Positions 17,473 through 24,521 are shown, counted from the first letter of the stretch. The stretch: DNA of 36,401 bases from an uncultured Bradyrhizobium sp. (GCF_936928535.1 NZ_CAKZHY010000008.1:1-36401); one strand, 5' to 3'. Program-made: numbers and translations. The notes: generated by a model not told the origin, from the sequence alone.

Positions 17473-17569
17473 GGGTGTTACAGGTGTTACAGGTGTTACA
17501 GGTAGCTAATGGGGCCAACCGGGTATAATAGAAAATGATGGGGACTGCGGGGTAACACCTGTAACACCC
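17473..17569. repeat. Iteron-like tandem repeats with inverted copies
   Basis: Three direct copies of the 9-mer ggtgttaca lie head-to-tail at 17474-17500. An opposed cluster at 17551-17569 carries tgtaacacc and ggtaacacc. The 18-base arms gggtgttacaggtgttac (17473-17490) and gtaacacctgtaacaccc (17552-17569) are perfect reverse complements, 61 bases apart. The spacer is AT-rich and includes gtataata. Placement just beyond the VapE stop suggests a replication origin or helicase-binding region. A hairpin transcription terminator is the alternative. Confidence 0.75.
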
Positions 17570-17581
17570 CCATCCTGCTCC

Positions 17582-19210
17582 TCAACACGCATCCTCGATC
17601 GGTTTCACGAAGCCGCGCTTCTGGCCGGCACTGCCGAAGCGCATCGGGTTCTCGCACCACGCCCAGCCCAGCGATCGCATGGCATTCGCGAGCCGCTTGG
17701 TTTGCCAGTTGGATTGCCGGGCCTTCTGGATGCCGAGCACCTCCGAGAGCAAATAGTCCGACGCCACGCGCCAGTTCGGGCCATCTGCATCTTCGCCCTG
17801 CGCGAATAGCTTCGTGGGGAGTGCCTTGCCTTTCAGCGCTATCGCCTCCAACTGCGCCAGCTTATCCCCGACGATGTCTGCCCATGGATCAAGCTCCATG
17901 CGTCCCGCTGTTTCACCGGCCGCAACGCTCCAAAGCGCCGCTGGGATCACAAGCGGCTCGCCCGTGGCCTCTGCCGCAGCGGCCTCCGCCCACAACTGAT
18001 CGCGATCAAGCCGAAGGGCTTCGAGGTCAATCTCGCCAACCCGCACGGGCCAGAAGCGACGATTGCCGGTGCCATCCTTGAGGTACTGATCGTTGTTCGT
18101 GGTTGCGACGAAGATGCATCGGCGCCGTTGATCGGTTCGCCCGTGGCCATAGGCAGCGCGCGCCGCATCGACCGTCTTTGACAGAAAGGCTTTGAGCCCT
18201 TCCACGTCGATATGCCGCCCGGCCAACTCGGCGATTTCATAAATCCAAATGCCGCCGATCGCCTCTTGCTGCTCTTTGTCCCGCAGCCTCAGCACTTGTG
18301 CATCGGAGAAATTCTCCGTGCCCGCCAGTATCCGGAGCGCCGTTGATTTGCCCGCGCCCTGCCGCCCCTCCATCACCATGAGGTAATCGAACTTGCACCC
18401 GGGCTCCCGCGCCCGGCGAACGGCGGCCAATAGAACCTTTCGGCCCACCGCCCGGACATACTCGGTATCGTCGGCGCCGCAGTGGGTGACCAGCCACCGA
18501 TCTAGGCGCGGCTGCCCGTCCCACCGCAACTCATCGAGATAATCCCGCACCGGATCAAACGCGCGTTCCATGCACTTGATCTGCAAGGCTTCCATCACGA
18601 GACCCTTGGCGATGTCGAGCTTGTACACCTTGGAGATTTCGTTCCGCACCATCAGCGCCATGTTGTCCAGGCACTCAGATACCGAGCCGCCTTTCATGCA
18701 GGGGTGACCGTGCACCATGTACTTCTTGTGGAAGTCATCGAACTGGCAGCGGATGCCGAGCTTGGCGATGGCGACTTTGGCATTCTGTAGGCTTCGGCCG
18801 CCCGCGCGCCAATCGATCTCCTCGCCCACATCCGGATCGGCCCAAACCGGAGCGCGCTCCGGAGTCGGTACAGGTAGTGGCGCGGGCTCCACAATCTCCG
18901 GGGCCGCAGGCGGCGGGACCGAAGGCGCAGGCTCGGCCTCAGCAACGGGCACAGCCTCGGCCGCCGCTTTGTGAGCACGCGCCAAGGCGACTAGATCGAT
19001 CGCCTTTGGTCGCTTGGCTTCCGCTACCGCATCAGCAAGCGCCTCCGCGTCGCCCTCAGCAAGTTCGAACTCGCCCGCAATCTCTGCCTCTGCGGCCCGG
19101 TCCTCGGTGATCGCCGCAACCGCAGCGGCCATCCATTCATCCCAGTCGGTGATAGCTTCCAGTTGCGCCCGCCATCCATCAAGCGCCGCTACAGCCACGG
19201 GCTCATTCAT
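17582..19210 (-). CDS. VapE-type SF3 helicase / replication ATPase
   Basis: 542 residues. Residues 1-130 are an Ala/Glu/Pro-rich linker. The VapE domain (virulence-associated E, PF05272 type) covers about 135-430, with FDPVRDYLDELRWDGQPRLD at 218-237, Walker A EGRQGAGKST at 281-290, a Walker-B-like IYEIAEL at 323-329, AFLSKTVDAARAAYG, sensor-1 FVATTNND at 367-374, and the arginine-finger block TGNRRFWPV. Such proteins act as replicative helicases, often with primase activity, in phages and phage satellites. The start ATG 19210 overlaps the upstream gene by 8 bases; an open frame further upstream (to 19453) is overlap with that gene. The adjacent iteron-like cluster supports a replication role. 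No separate primase motif is seen, so priming may rely on the host. Confidence 0.9.
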   Translation of the reverse strand: MNEPVAVAALDGWRAQLEAITDWDEWMAAAVAAITEDRAAEAEIAGEFELAEGDAEALADAVAEAKRPKAIDLVALARAHKAAAEAVPVAEAEPAPSVPPPAAPEIVEPAPLPVPTPERAPVWADPDVGEEIDWRAGGRSLQNAKVAIAKLGIRCQFDDFHKKYMVHGHPCMKGGSVSECLDNMALMVRNEISKVYKLDIAKGLVMEALQIKCMERAFDPVRDYLDELRWDGQPRLDRWLVTHCGADDTEYVRAVGRKVLLAAVRRAREPGCKFDYLMVMEGRQGAGKSTALRILAGTENFSDAQVLRLRDKEQQEAIGGIWIYEIAELAGRHIDVEGLKAFLSKTVDAARAAYGHGRTDQRRRCIFVATTNNDQYLKDGTGNRRFWPVRVGEIDLEALRLDRDQLWAEAAAAEATGEPLVIPAALWSVAAGETAGRMELDPWADIVGDKLAQLEAIALKGKALPTKLFAQGEDADGPNWRVASDYLLSEVLGIQKARQSNWQTKRLANAMRSLGWAWCENPMRFGSAGQKRGFVKPIEDAC

Positions 19211-19574
19211 CGCTTGGCCCCCAATGACCATAGTCGAATGGATCGAGCCGGCGACGATGTTGTCGTTCTGCCGCGCGGTCGTGCTGGTGAAGCCACCACT
19301 GGCTTTCAGCGGCGGCCATGTTGATCCGCACTTCGCCCGGCCGCATAGGGGGCAAGGGTGGCTCCATTGACGGGGCTCGGCGCACCGACACGCGCGTCTC
19401 GCCCCCGCGATGCTTGGCGTTGGGGTCGCCGGGTGCAACCGCCGTGTCCACATCGCGGATCACGACGCCATGATCGACGACCGTTTTCGGCTTCGCGGCT
19501 TCCGCCTGCGCGGCGAGATACTGGCGCTTCTCCTCTTCGGTGCGCCGTCTGGGTGCGGCTCGCTTTGAGGTCAT
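19203..19574 (-). CDS. Small hypothetical protein upstream of vapE-like gene
   Basis: 123 residues, basic at the N-terminus (MTSKRAAPRRRTEEEKRQYL), with a central segment (SVRRAPSMEPPLPPMRPGEV) and a charged C-terminal tail ending in RRRLDPFDYGHWG. No family recognised. Its ATG overlaps the preceding stop as ATGA, and its own stop overlaps the VapE start by 8 bases, so all three are probably translationally coupled. The arrangement suggests a helicase accessory or loading role, but that is inference. Confidence 0.72.
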   Translation of the reverse strand: MTSKRAAPRRRTEEEKRQYLAAQAEAAKPKTVVDHGVVIRDVDTAVAPGDPNAKHRGGETRVSVRRAPSMEPPLPPMRPGEVRINMAAAESQWWLHQHDRAAERQHRRRLDPFDYGHWGPSDE

Positions 19575-19918
19575 CGGCCGCCCCCAAGCTTGCGCTCAAG
19601 GTCGCGCCGATCGATGGCGTCCTGTGCATCCACCATCCGATCCATCACCGAGAGCCCGGGCGGTTTCCAATCCGCGACTGAAGGCGGATTAGTCCAGCCA
19701 CCATTCCCAATCGGGGGCTTCCCTGAATCGTGCGGCACATCTGGAATGATGCCCGGACGATCATGCACACTTCGCGCGTGATCCCGCCGGAGATCAGCGA
19801 ACAGCCGATCGTCCGTGGCATCGATCATCCGCTGAGCGAACGGCTCGCGGCCGGCCCGGCGCGCCCGAGCCTCGAGGTCGCGTTGGGCCTTTGCTTCGTC
19901 GTGGACTGACATGGTCAT
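19571..19918 (-). CDS. Small hypothetical charged protein
   Basis: 115 residues, rich in Arg and Asp (EARARRAGREPFAQRMIDAT, then DRLFADLRRDHA), with a Pro/Gly-rich middle and a C-terminal helix VMDRMVDAQDAIDRRDLERK. ATG 19918 forms an ATGA overlap with the stop of the preceding 49-residue ORF; a second ATG at 19912 is possible. An AAGGA site precedes the first ATG. No family recognised. Part of the coupled chain leading to the VapE gene. Confidence 0.7.
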   Translation of the reverse strand: MTMSVHDEAKAQRDLEARARRAGREPFAQRMIDATDDRLFADLRRDHARSVHDRPGIIPDVPHDSGKPPIGNGGWTNPPSVADWKPPGLSVMDRMVDAQDAIDRRDLERKLGGGR

Positions 19919-20064
19919 TGATCCTTCTGGGTTGCGTTGGGCAGATGGGGATAAAGCGCCGCTGCGGGCGTAGGAGGCAGGGCAGGCTTCGGTTTCGGGA
20001 TCAGCCCGACCATGGCGAGTTGACCAAGGTGGGCTCTAAGGGTCTGGCCGCGATCGTCCGCCAT
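19915..20064 (-). CDS. 49-residue ORF in the coupled chain
   Basis: Read by hand. ATG 20064-20062 shares its A with the preceding stop (TGATG), and its TGA (19917-19915) overlaps the next ATG (ATGA). The 49 residues begin MADDRGQTLRAHLGQL, include a proline-rich middle (PKPKPALPPTP) and end NATQKDQ. The stop-to-start coupling at both ends is the main evidence that it is real. No family recognised. Confidence 0.6.
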   Translation of the reverse strand: MADDRGQTLRAHLGQLAMVGLIPKPKPALPPTPAAALYPHLPNATQKDQ

Positions 20065-20351
20065 CACCCGACCCTCTTTCGCAGAGCCTCAATCGAAGCG
20101 AGGATTTGGTCATGATGCTGCAAGAGGTCGTGGACCTTGCCGGACAACTCCTCGTGCGTCGCGACTTTGGTTTCAATTTGCTCGTTCAATCGGCTCGACG
20201 CCGCAGACTTTGCGGATAGCTCTTCGTCAAGCTTGGCAGCTGCGTCTGCGTTCGCCCGATCGAGGTTGATCCAGCGGGAGTGCAAGGCGATTAGCTCATT
20301 GGCAGCGGCGGTGATTTGCGCTGCTAGCTGCGGTTGGGTTTCGGCAGACAT
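20064..20351 (-). CDS. Small coiled-coil protein
   Basis: 95 residues, almost entirely helical with heptad-like spacing (LHSRWINLDRANADAAAKLD, then SRLNEQIETKVATHEELSGK), ending in ILASIEALRKRVG. It probably forms a coiled-coil oligomer. The ribosome site AAAGGAAA precedes ATG 20351. Its stop shares a base with the following 49-residue ORF. No family recognised; a structural or scaffolding role is possible. Confidence 0.72.
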   Translation of the reverse strand: MSAETQPQLAAQITAAANELIALHSRWINLDRANADAAAKLDEELSAKSAASSRLNEQIETKVATHEELSGKVHDLLQHHDQILASIEALRKRVG

Positions 20352-20354
20352 TGG

Positions 20355-20672
20355 CTAGTTTCCTTTCGACCACGGCCAACCGCCCGGGCTGGTCATCGGG
20401 GATGCTACGGGGCTATTGCTCTGAGAGCCGGTGGTATGGACGGTGCGGCCGACGCCGGGGCCGCCCTTCCCGACGTTTTTCGCAAGCTCGTTTCCGAGCG
20501 GCTTGCTGATCGGCCCGGGGACCTTGGCAATGCCGGTGCCGGTGACGACTTGCATGCCGATCCGCGCGACCGATTGTGGACTGATGCCTTTCGCGTTGGC
20601 GCCCGTCTTCACGCCCCTTGATTGCACCACCTTGTTCGACGTGATGCCGCCGCCTGATTTCGCTTTGCTCAT
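20355..20672 (-). CDS. Small conserved island protein (Gly/Lys-rich)
   Basis: 105 residues from ATG 20672, which has an excellent AAAGGAG site; longer starts ignore it. The sequence is Gly-, Lys- and Val-rich (KSGGGITSNKVVQSRGVKTG, then NELAKNVGKGGPGVGRTVH). From memory, small proteins with the same GGGI.SNK...VKTG...LGN.LA.NVGKGGPG.GRT pattern occur in islands and prophages of Bradyrhizobium-like bacteria. The role is unknown. It precedes the coiled-coil gene by 3 bases, in one operon. Confidence 0.75.
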   Translation of the reverse strand: MSKAKSGGGITSNKVVQSRGVKTGANAKGISPQSVARIGMQVVTGTGIAKVPGPISKPLGNELAKNVGKGGPGVGRTVHTTGSQSNSPVASPMTSPGGWPWSKGN

Positions 20673-20694
20673 TCGATTCTCCTTTCTGATTGAG

Positions 20695-20976
20695 TTACGA
20701 ACCCGCAGCCTCGCCCGCCGCGCCGCCGACCAGCGCAGGAGGGAGTGGACTGTTGAGAGTGACAATCGGAGGGCGGGTCGGCATTAGCGCCTGCCCAGCC
20801 GCATCTAGCGGGGCCATGTTCGCCGCAGTCGGTGCTTGGCACAGCGCCGGCCACACAACATCACCGGACAGTGCGTTGCCGGCACTGTCCGCAATAGTCG
20901 TCCCGCGCGGATACTTGGAGTACACCCCGTTCGGCGGAGCCCCGACTATCGCAGCAAGCAAGACGTATCTCGCCAT
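20695..20976 (-). CDS. Small hypothetical protein
   Basis: 93 residues. ATG 20976 follows GGAGGCGGGC, a strong ribosome site. The N-terminus is mildly hydrophobic (ARYVLLAAIVGAPPNGVYSKYP) but too short for a clear signal peptide. The middle reads PRGTTIADSAGNALSGDVVW. Ends in Gly/Ala-rich sequence. No family recognised. The strong start and the close spacing to both neighbours support a real gene. Confidence 0.62.
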   Translation of the reverse strand: MARYVLLAAIVGAPPNGVYSKYPRGTTIADSAGNALSGDVVWPALCQAPTAANMAPLDAAGQALMPTRPPIVTLNSPLPPALVGGAAGEAAGS

Positions 20977-20985
20977 GCCCGCCTC

Positions 20986-21219
20986 CTAGTGTTGCCGATA
21001 CGGGGTGAAAGCCGGGTGCATCAATTGCGTCACGGCATGTTCGCGGTAGCGTTTATCCGGACAGTGGGATGCGACGCATTCGAGCATGCGAATAAGCGTC
21101 GCTGCGTACATCTCGATGTCTTCTGGCGTGAACTCGGTGTCCGGGTCCTCCTCGAAGTGCCAACGCTGACGGCATCCGCAGTGTGGCCACCATTCGCAGC
21201 GGGCAGGTTCACGTTTCAT
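20986..21219 (-). CDS. Small Cys-containing protein
   Basis: 77 residues from ATG 21219 (GGAGG site 8 bases upstream), starting MKREPARCEWWPHCGCRQRWHF. Three Cys and a His in the first 25 residues, plus Cys and His later (ECVASHCPDKRYREHA), suggest metal binding. It overlaps the preceding gene by 11 bases. No family recognised; a DNA- or protein-binding accessory is possible. Confidence 0.62.
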   Translation of the reverse strand: MKREPARCEWWPHCGCRQRWHFEEDPDTEFTPEDIEMYAATLIRMLECVASHCPDKRYREHAVTQLMHPAFTPYRQH

Positions 21220-21586
21220 CGCTCTGCCCTCCGCGCGGTCCAACAGCGTCCGGCTCCCACCAGCACGTTTCCATATCAACGAGTGCGTGGACATTTTCGC
21301 CGAGCGGCCGTTCGTTCGGGAGTGCCGCGAGATCGCGCGACCACTGCGGGGCTATGAGCGGGAGCGGAGACGCTGAGCCGATCAAGGCCGAGTTCGCATC
21401 TAGGCGCACGGCCTCCATCTCGAAGTAGGATTTGGCGCCGTCATCGCTCGCGCTTTCACGCAACTGGCGCACGGCGGTCCTACGCTCTTCGGCGAACCAT
21501 GCATCAGAACAATCGCGGCAACAAAATCGCTGCCGTCCCATGTAGGGGGTGAAGTCTTCATTGCACTGCTGGCATCTCTTGGTCAT
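21209..21586 (-). CDS. Small zinc-ribbon-like protein
   Basis: 125 residues from ATG 21586, chosen because GGAGG stands 6 bases upstream; an ATG at 21592 abuts that site. The N-terminus has CQQCNEDFTPYMGRQRFCC then RDCSDAW, a four-to-five-cysteine zinc-binding arrangement (CxxC...CCxxC). The rest is unassigned. It starts a run of overlapping genes leading toward the VapE gene, downstream of a terminator, so this may be the first gene of that transcript. Family not recognised. Confidence 0.7.
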   Translation of the reverse strand: MTKRCQQCNEDFTPYMGRQRFCCRDCSDAWFAEERRTAVRQLRESASDDGAKSYFEMEAVRLDANSALIGSASPLPLIAPQWSRDLAALPNERPLGENVHALVDMETCWWEPDAVGPRGGQSDET

Positions 21587-21684
21587 ACACATCCTCCAAT
21601 TGTATTAATGAGCACAAGCAACTCTGCCAGAGAAGTCAACACGTACGGCGTTGCTCGCAAGCGCTCGAATGCGTGGCGCCAATG

Positions 21685-21719
21685 AGAAAGGGCGCCAGAG
21701 CGGATTGCCCCAGCGCCCT
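21685..21719 (-). terminator. Probable intrinsic terminator after the DUF3102 gene
   Basis: On the minus strand, arms AGGGCGC (21719-21713) and GCGCCCT (21695-21689) flank a 17-base loop and are followed by TTTCTC. It lies about 30 bases past the DUF3102 stop, separating alpA-DUF3102 from the zinc-ribbon gene. Confidence 0.55.
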
Positions 21720-21749
21720 CACTGGCGTTGCTGTTCGTGTGCCGTTGCT

Positions 21750-22163
21750 CTACTTCCGTCGCTTGCGCCCCAAGCTGCTCAAAATCTTGAGCGCTTCCGT
21801 TTGCGACAAAGCCGCAAGCCCTTGCGCTTTCTGTTCAGCCCATTGAGCTAGCTTGGCTTCATGCTTTGCCAGACGCCGGTAGTGCTGCGCGGTGCGTGGG
21901 TTCAATCCGCACACTTCCGTGACGTAAGTCTCCCAACTGCCGTGACTCACGGTCTCTTTGGCGAGGTCCAGGAGCTTGCCCGCTGTGATCGCTGCGGCGG
22001 CTCCGCGCTCTACTGCCTCCGTTACTTCGGTATGGGCCTTTCGGATGCTAGCGGCCAACTCGGCGGCTGTTGGTGGTGGCTGTGGTACGACAACGGGTAG
22101 GGTAGTTGTCGCCACGGGCTCCGTCGCAGCGACGCCAAGGAAGCGGTTCAAGAGATCATTCAC
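21750..22163 (-). CDS. DUF3102-family protein
   Basis: 137 residues from GTG 22163, whose GTGA overlaps the stop of the AlpA-like gene; GGAGG lies 8 bases upstream. The central region (about 36-105) matches DUF3102, with AGKLLDLAKETVSHGSWETY followed by VTEVCGLNPRTAQHYRRLAK. That helical block ends in a helix-turn-helix-like segment, and the family is common in plasmids, phages and islands. The C-terminus is basic (LGRKRRK). Probably a DNA-binding accessory in replication or regulation of the element. Coupled to alpA. Confidence 0.82.
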   Translation of the reverse strand: MNDLLNRFLGVAATEPVATTTLPVVVPQPPPTAAELAASIRKAHTEVTEAVERGAAAAITAGKLLDLAKETVSHGSWETYVTEVCGLNPRTAQHYRRLAKHEAKLAQWAEQKAQGLAALSQTEALKILSSLGRKRRK

Positions 22164-22375
22164 TCGCCCGCCCTCCGCGCGATCATCGCCGCAAGTGCCG
22201 CTTCGCATTCAGCCCGCAGCCATCGCGAAGCATTCGGCCCCACCCGAACGGGTGCGGGATAACGCTTCGCAGCAATGCCACGATAGAGTGTGGAAGGGTG
22301 AAACGGTTTGGTGCCACCGAAGAAGGCGCAGGTGGCTTTCAGGTCAAGTAGGTCCTCACGCGGGTGCGTGTTCAT
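22160..22375 (-). CDS. AlpA-like excisionase / regulator
   Basis: About 71 residues, a winged-helix MerR-like DNA-binding protein of the AlpA/excisionase group, containing CAFFGGTKPFHPSTLYRGIA and YPAPVRVGPNASRWLRAECE. That is the typical pattern of a helix-turn-helix, then a wing with a basic patch, then SRWLR.E. AlpA proteins switch on integrase or act as directionality factors for excision. ATG 22375 is preferred on ribosome-site spacing; 22381 adds two residues. It sits between the integrase and DUF3102 genes. Confidence 0.82.
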   Translation of the reverse strand: MNTHPREDLLDLKATCAFFGGTKPFHPSTLYRGIAAKRYPAPVRVGPNASRWLRAECEAALAAMIARRAGE

Positions 22376-22511
22376 CTCCATTTCTCCATGTTGGGTGAAA
22401 TGGCTGGCGGACCCTACCCTTGTCGGGATCGGAGGGCCTATCGGGGTGTTCCCCCGCCTCTAAGTCCCGTCACAGGGACGCCATAAGGATTAGAATATCA
22501 CGCCCTGCTGT

Positions 22512-23759
22512 TCATTGCGAGACGGCGTCGGCTTCGCTTCCCTTCGCATCGCGTTGCACGCGCACCAGCCGCAACGCCGTGGGCCGCCCGCTTATGATCC
22601 GATCCACCAAGGCGGCCAACTTCTCCAGCGCAGCCCGCTTTTCATCCGCGAAGTCGTGGCGGTCATAGGTGGCCCTAACGCCGCCGATGACATGGCCCAG
22701 CACTCGCTCTGCATGATCGGTCGGAACCCCTGCCCGACTCATTAAGCTGCGGGCGGTACGGCGCAAGTCGTGCAAGGTGAAATTTGGCAAGGGCTTGGCT
22801 TTAAGATCGCTCTTGCGCAGTTCGGCAAATACGGCCCGATCAAATTCGCGTTTGAACTTGGAGAAGCCTGACAGCGCCGTTGCCCCGCGATCGGTGGAGA
22901 AGACATAGGTAGCCATTTCTGGCTTCGCACCGAGCACAGCTAGCGCGGCCTTGGGCAAGGTGCGCAACAGATCGAGTTTGGTTTTGTTGCGCGGTCCGGG
23001 CAGGGTCCATTCGGCGCCATCCAACTCGGCCCAAGGCATTGCTGCGGCCTCGGTGCGCCGTGCCCCAGTCAGAAGTAGAAAGCGGACAAGGCGACCGAAT
23101 GCGCCGTGACCCTCGGCGACGCGCCACACAACGCGGATTTCATCGTCGGTCAGGATGCGAGCCCGAGCGCGCTCCCTCGGTTTGGTGCGGGCCATCCCGC
23201 GCACTATGGGGGATCGGAAATCATCATCGCGCGATGCGTGCCAGTTGAAGACGCGACGGAGGAAGGCGAGGGTCTGATCGGCCATGACTGGCCCGCTCTC
23301 ATCTTCGATCTTGTCGAGCAATCGGACGATGTCGCTGCGGCGAATGTCCCCAATGGGCCGGCCGCCGAGGTCGGGGTAAACCAAGCGGGCGAGCGTCGCC
23401 TTTCGCCCCTCCCCAGTGCGAAGGCCGGCGCCCTCTCGCTCTGCCCAGTCATCGCCGATGGCCTTGAGGGTCGCTGGCTTGGCTAGCACAGCGCGCGGGT
23501 CGCGGCCTTCCTCAAGGGCCGCTTTGGCCTCATCGGCCCGAGTGTGGGCTTTGGCGAGGCTGGTGGCGGGATAGGTGCCGAAGGTCATCCGCACGCGCCG
23601 GCCGCCGAGGGTGAAAAGATATGTCCACGACCGAGTGCCATCCTTGGTTACCCGTAGCGCCAGCCCCTTTTTCTTCGCGTCGAAATAGTCGGTCTGCAAC
23701 TGGCCGAGGGCCACCTTGGCATGGATGCAAAATCGGTCGGTAAGCACTTGCTTGGGCAT
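22512..23759 (-). CDS. Tyrosine integrase (tRNA-targeting, P4-like)
   Basis: 415 residues from ATG 23759. The N-terminal arm-binding domain (about 1-95, DUF4102 type) includes DAKKKGLALRVTKDGTRSW and RVRMTFGTYPATSLAKAH. The SAM-like core-binding domain is about 95-185. The catalytic domain is about 200-390, with Arg234 in TGARRTE, His330 and Arg333 in HDLRRTARS, His356 in LGH, and nucleophile Tyr365 in ATYDRHDF. It carries out site-specific integration and excision at tRNA-Thr. It is 177 bases from attR and transcribed away from it. All catalytic residues are intact, so it is probably active. Confidence 0.95.
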   Translation of the reverse strand: MPKQVLTDRFCIHAKVALGQLQTDYFDAKKKGLALRVTKDGTRSWTYLFTLGGRRVRMTFGTYPATSLAKAHTRADEAKAALEEGRDPRAVLAKPATLKAIGDDWAEREGAGLRTGEGRKATLARLVYPDLGGRPIGDIRRSDIVRLLDKIEDESGPVMADQTLAFLRRVFNWHASRDDDFRSPIVRGMARTKPRERARARILTDDEIRVVWRVAEGHGAFGRLVRFLLLTGARRTEAAAMPWAELDGAEWTLPGPRNKTKLDLLRTLPKAALAVLGAKPEMATYVFSTDRGATALSGFSKFKREFDRAVFAELRKSDLKAKPLPNFTLHDLRRTARSLMSRAGVPTDHAERVLGHVIGGVRATYDRHDFADEKRAALEKLAALVDRIISGRPTALRLVRVQRDAKGSEADAVSQ

Positions 23760-23778
23760 TCGGCGGCTCCGCACCTTT

Positions 23779-23796
23779 CGTACCTTTGAAGGTACG
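23779..23796. promoter_or_regulatory. 18-bp dyad upstream of the integrase
   Basis: cgtacctt-tg-aaggtacg, a perfect 8-base inverted repeat centred about 29 bases before the integrase ATG. The half-site aaggtacggc recurs at 11140-11149 near attL. Possible operator or integrase/excisionase arm site. Confidence 0.45.
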
Positions 23797-23935
23797 GCTG
23801 CACGCGCTTGGGCGCAATGGGTCGCCCCCGGAGGTGCGGGCGAGCGAGCGGTGAAAGCCTATGAAATATAGTGATTCCGCAACTCAACGCCCCGCGCTGC
23901 GCCCCGCTGCGATGGCTCGCAAAGCAGATTAATTT

Positions 23936-23985
23936 TCATTCGTAATGACGGGGTCGGGGGTTCGAATCCCTCTTGCGGCACCAGC
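23936..23985 (+). other. attR: right copy of the 50-bp attachment repeat
   Basis: Exact copy of 11046-11095. It is only the 3' part of tRNA-Thr (from the anticodon stem on), without acceptor 5' strand or D arm, so it is not a functional tRNA. The rest of 23760-24158 has no gene. Confidence 0.93.
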
Positions 23986-24158
23986 GCCTTCCAGTTCATC
24001 CGCCGCCGTCTTGCCCGTTGAAGCCGACCCGCGTGCGCCACGCTCGTGTCAACGCGGTGCGGCGCTGAGATCGAAGACGGCTCTTGCGTGATTCCCATCA
24101 CATTATCTCGTGCATCGCTCCCCTACTGTCCCCTCACGCAAACACGGGGAGATTTCAC

Positions 24159-24521
24159 ATGCGCAAGATCATTCTGGTTGCTGCGATGGTTCTGGTCTCT
24201 GCATCAGCGCAGGCGGGTGGTTCACGCAGCCTTTCGCTGGCCGCGGCCAACGATCAGGCGCCGGCACCGCAAGCAGCCGTCGCACCGACGGCCACCACGC
24301 AGGTGAGCGAGGTCGTGCCATCAGCTGCAGCTCCTGCTTATGTCGATCGTCCGCCCGCGGTTTCGATCACCGCACCGGCCACGACCACACCGACGTCAAC
24401 GCCCGCGGCAACCCAGCCTGCGCCGAAGACGAATGCGAAGGCGAGCAAACCCCGGCATAACAAAGCCTGGACCGAAGGCCGCATCATCAGCGAGCTGCAT
24501 CGGCACGGCATCTACTGGTAA
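24159..24521 (+). CDS. Small secreted Ala/Pro/Thr-rich protein
   Basis: 120 residues from ATG 24159 with a GGGGAG site. It has a clear signal peptide (MRKIILVAAMVLVSASAQA, cleavage likely after Ala19). A low-complexity Ala/Pro/Thr region follows, then a basic C-terminal end with KAWTEGRIISELHRHGIYW. That tail (GRII.ELHRHGIYW) is the only distinctive part and looks like a conserved motif of small rhizobial exported proteins. The function is unknown. First gene beyond attR; ends at a shared terminator. Confidence 0.75.
   Translation: MRKIILVAAMVLVSASAQAGGSRSLSLAAANDQAPAPQAAVAPTATTQVSEVVPSAAAPAYVDRPPAVSITAPATTTPTSTPAATQPAPKTNAKASKPRHNKAWTEGRIISELHRHGIYW

Larger units (their letters stand above)
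11046..23985 (-). mobile_element. Integrated satellite-like element at tRNA-Thr(CGT)
   Basis: A unit of 12,890 bases bounded by 50-bp direct repeats. It encodes a tyrosine integrase adjacent to attR, an AlpA-like regulator, a DUF3102 protein, a chain of small ORFs, a VapE-type helicase, an iteron-like repeat cluster and cargo. All credible genes are on the minus strand, reading from attR toward attL. No capsid, portal, large terminase, relaxase or conjugation gene is recognisable, so it is probably neither a complete prophage nor a self-transmissible ICE. A phage-satellite-like or other helper-dependent integrative element is the best inference; a decayed prophage is the main alternative. Confidence 0.85.

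Noticed and set aside
17473..17569. CRISPR array
   Set aside because: The repeats are 9-base units in direct tandem with no spacers; no cas genes in the window.
19211..19453. N-terminal extension of the VapE gene
   Set aside because: It overlaps the 123-residue gene in another frame; the coupled ATG at 19210 is better supported.
23859..24101. 80-residue minus-strand frame at attR with an EGFEPPTPSL peptide
   Set aside because: Antisense of the duplicated tRNA fragment; not a gene.
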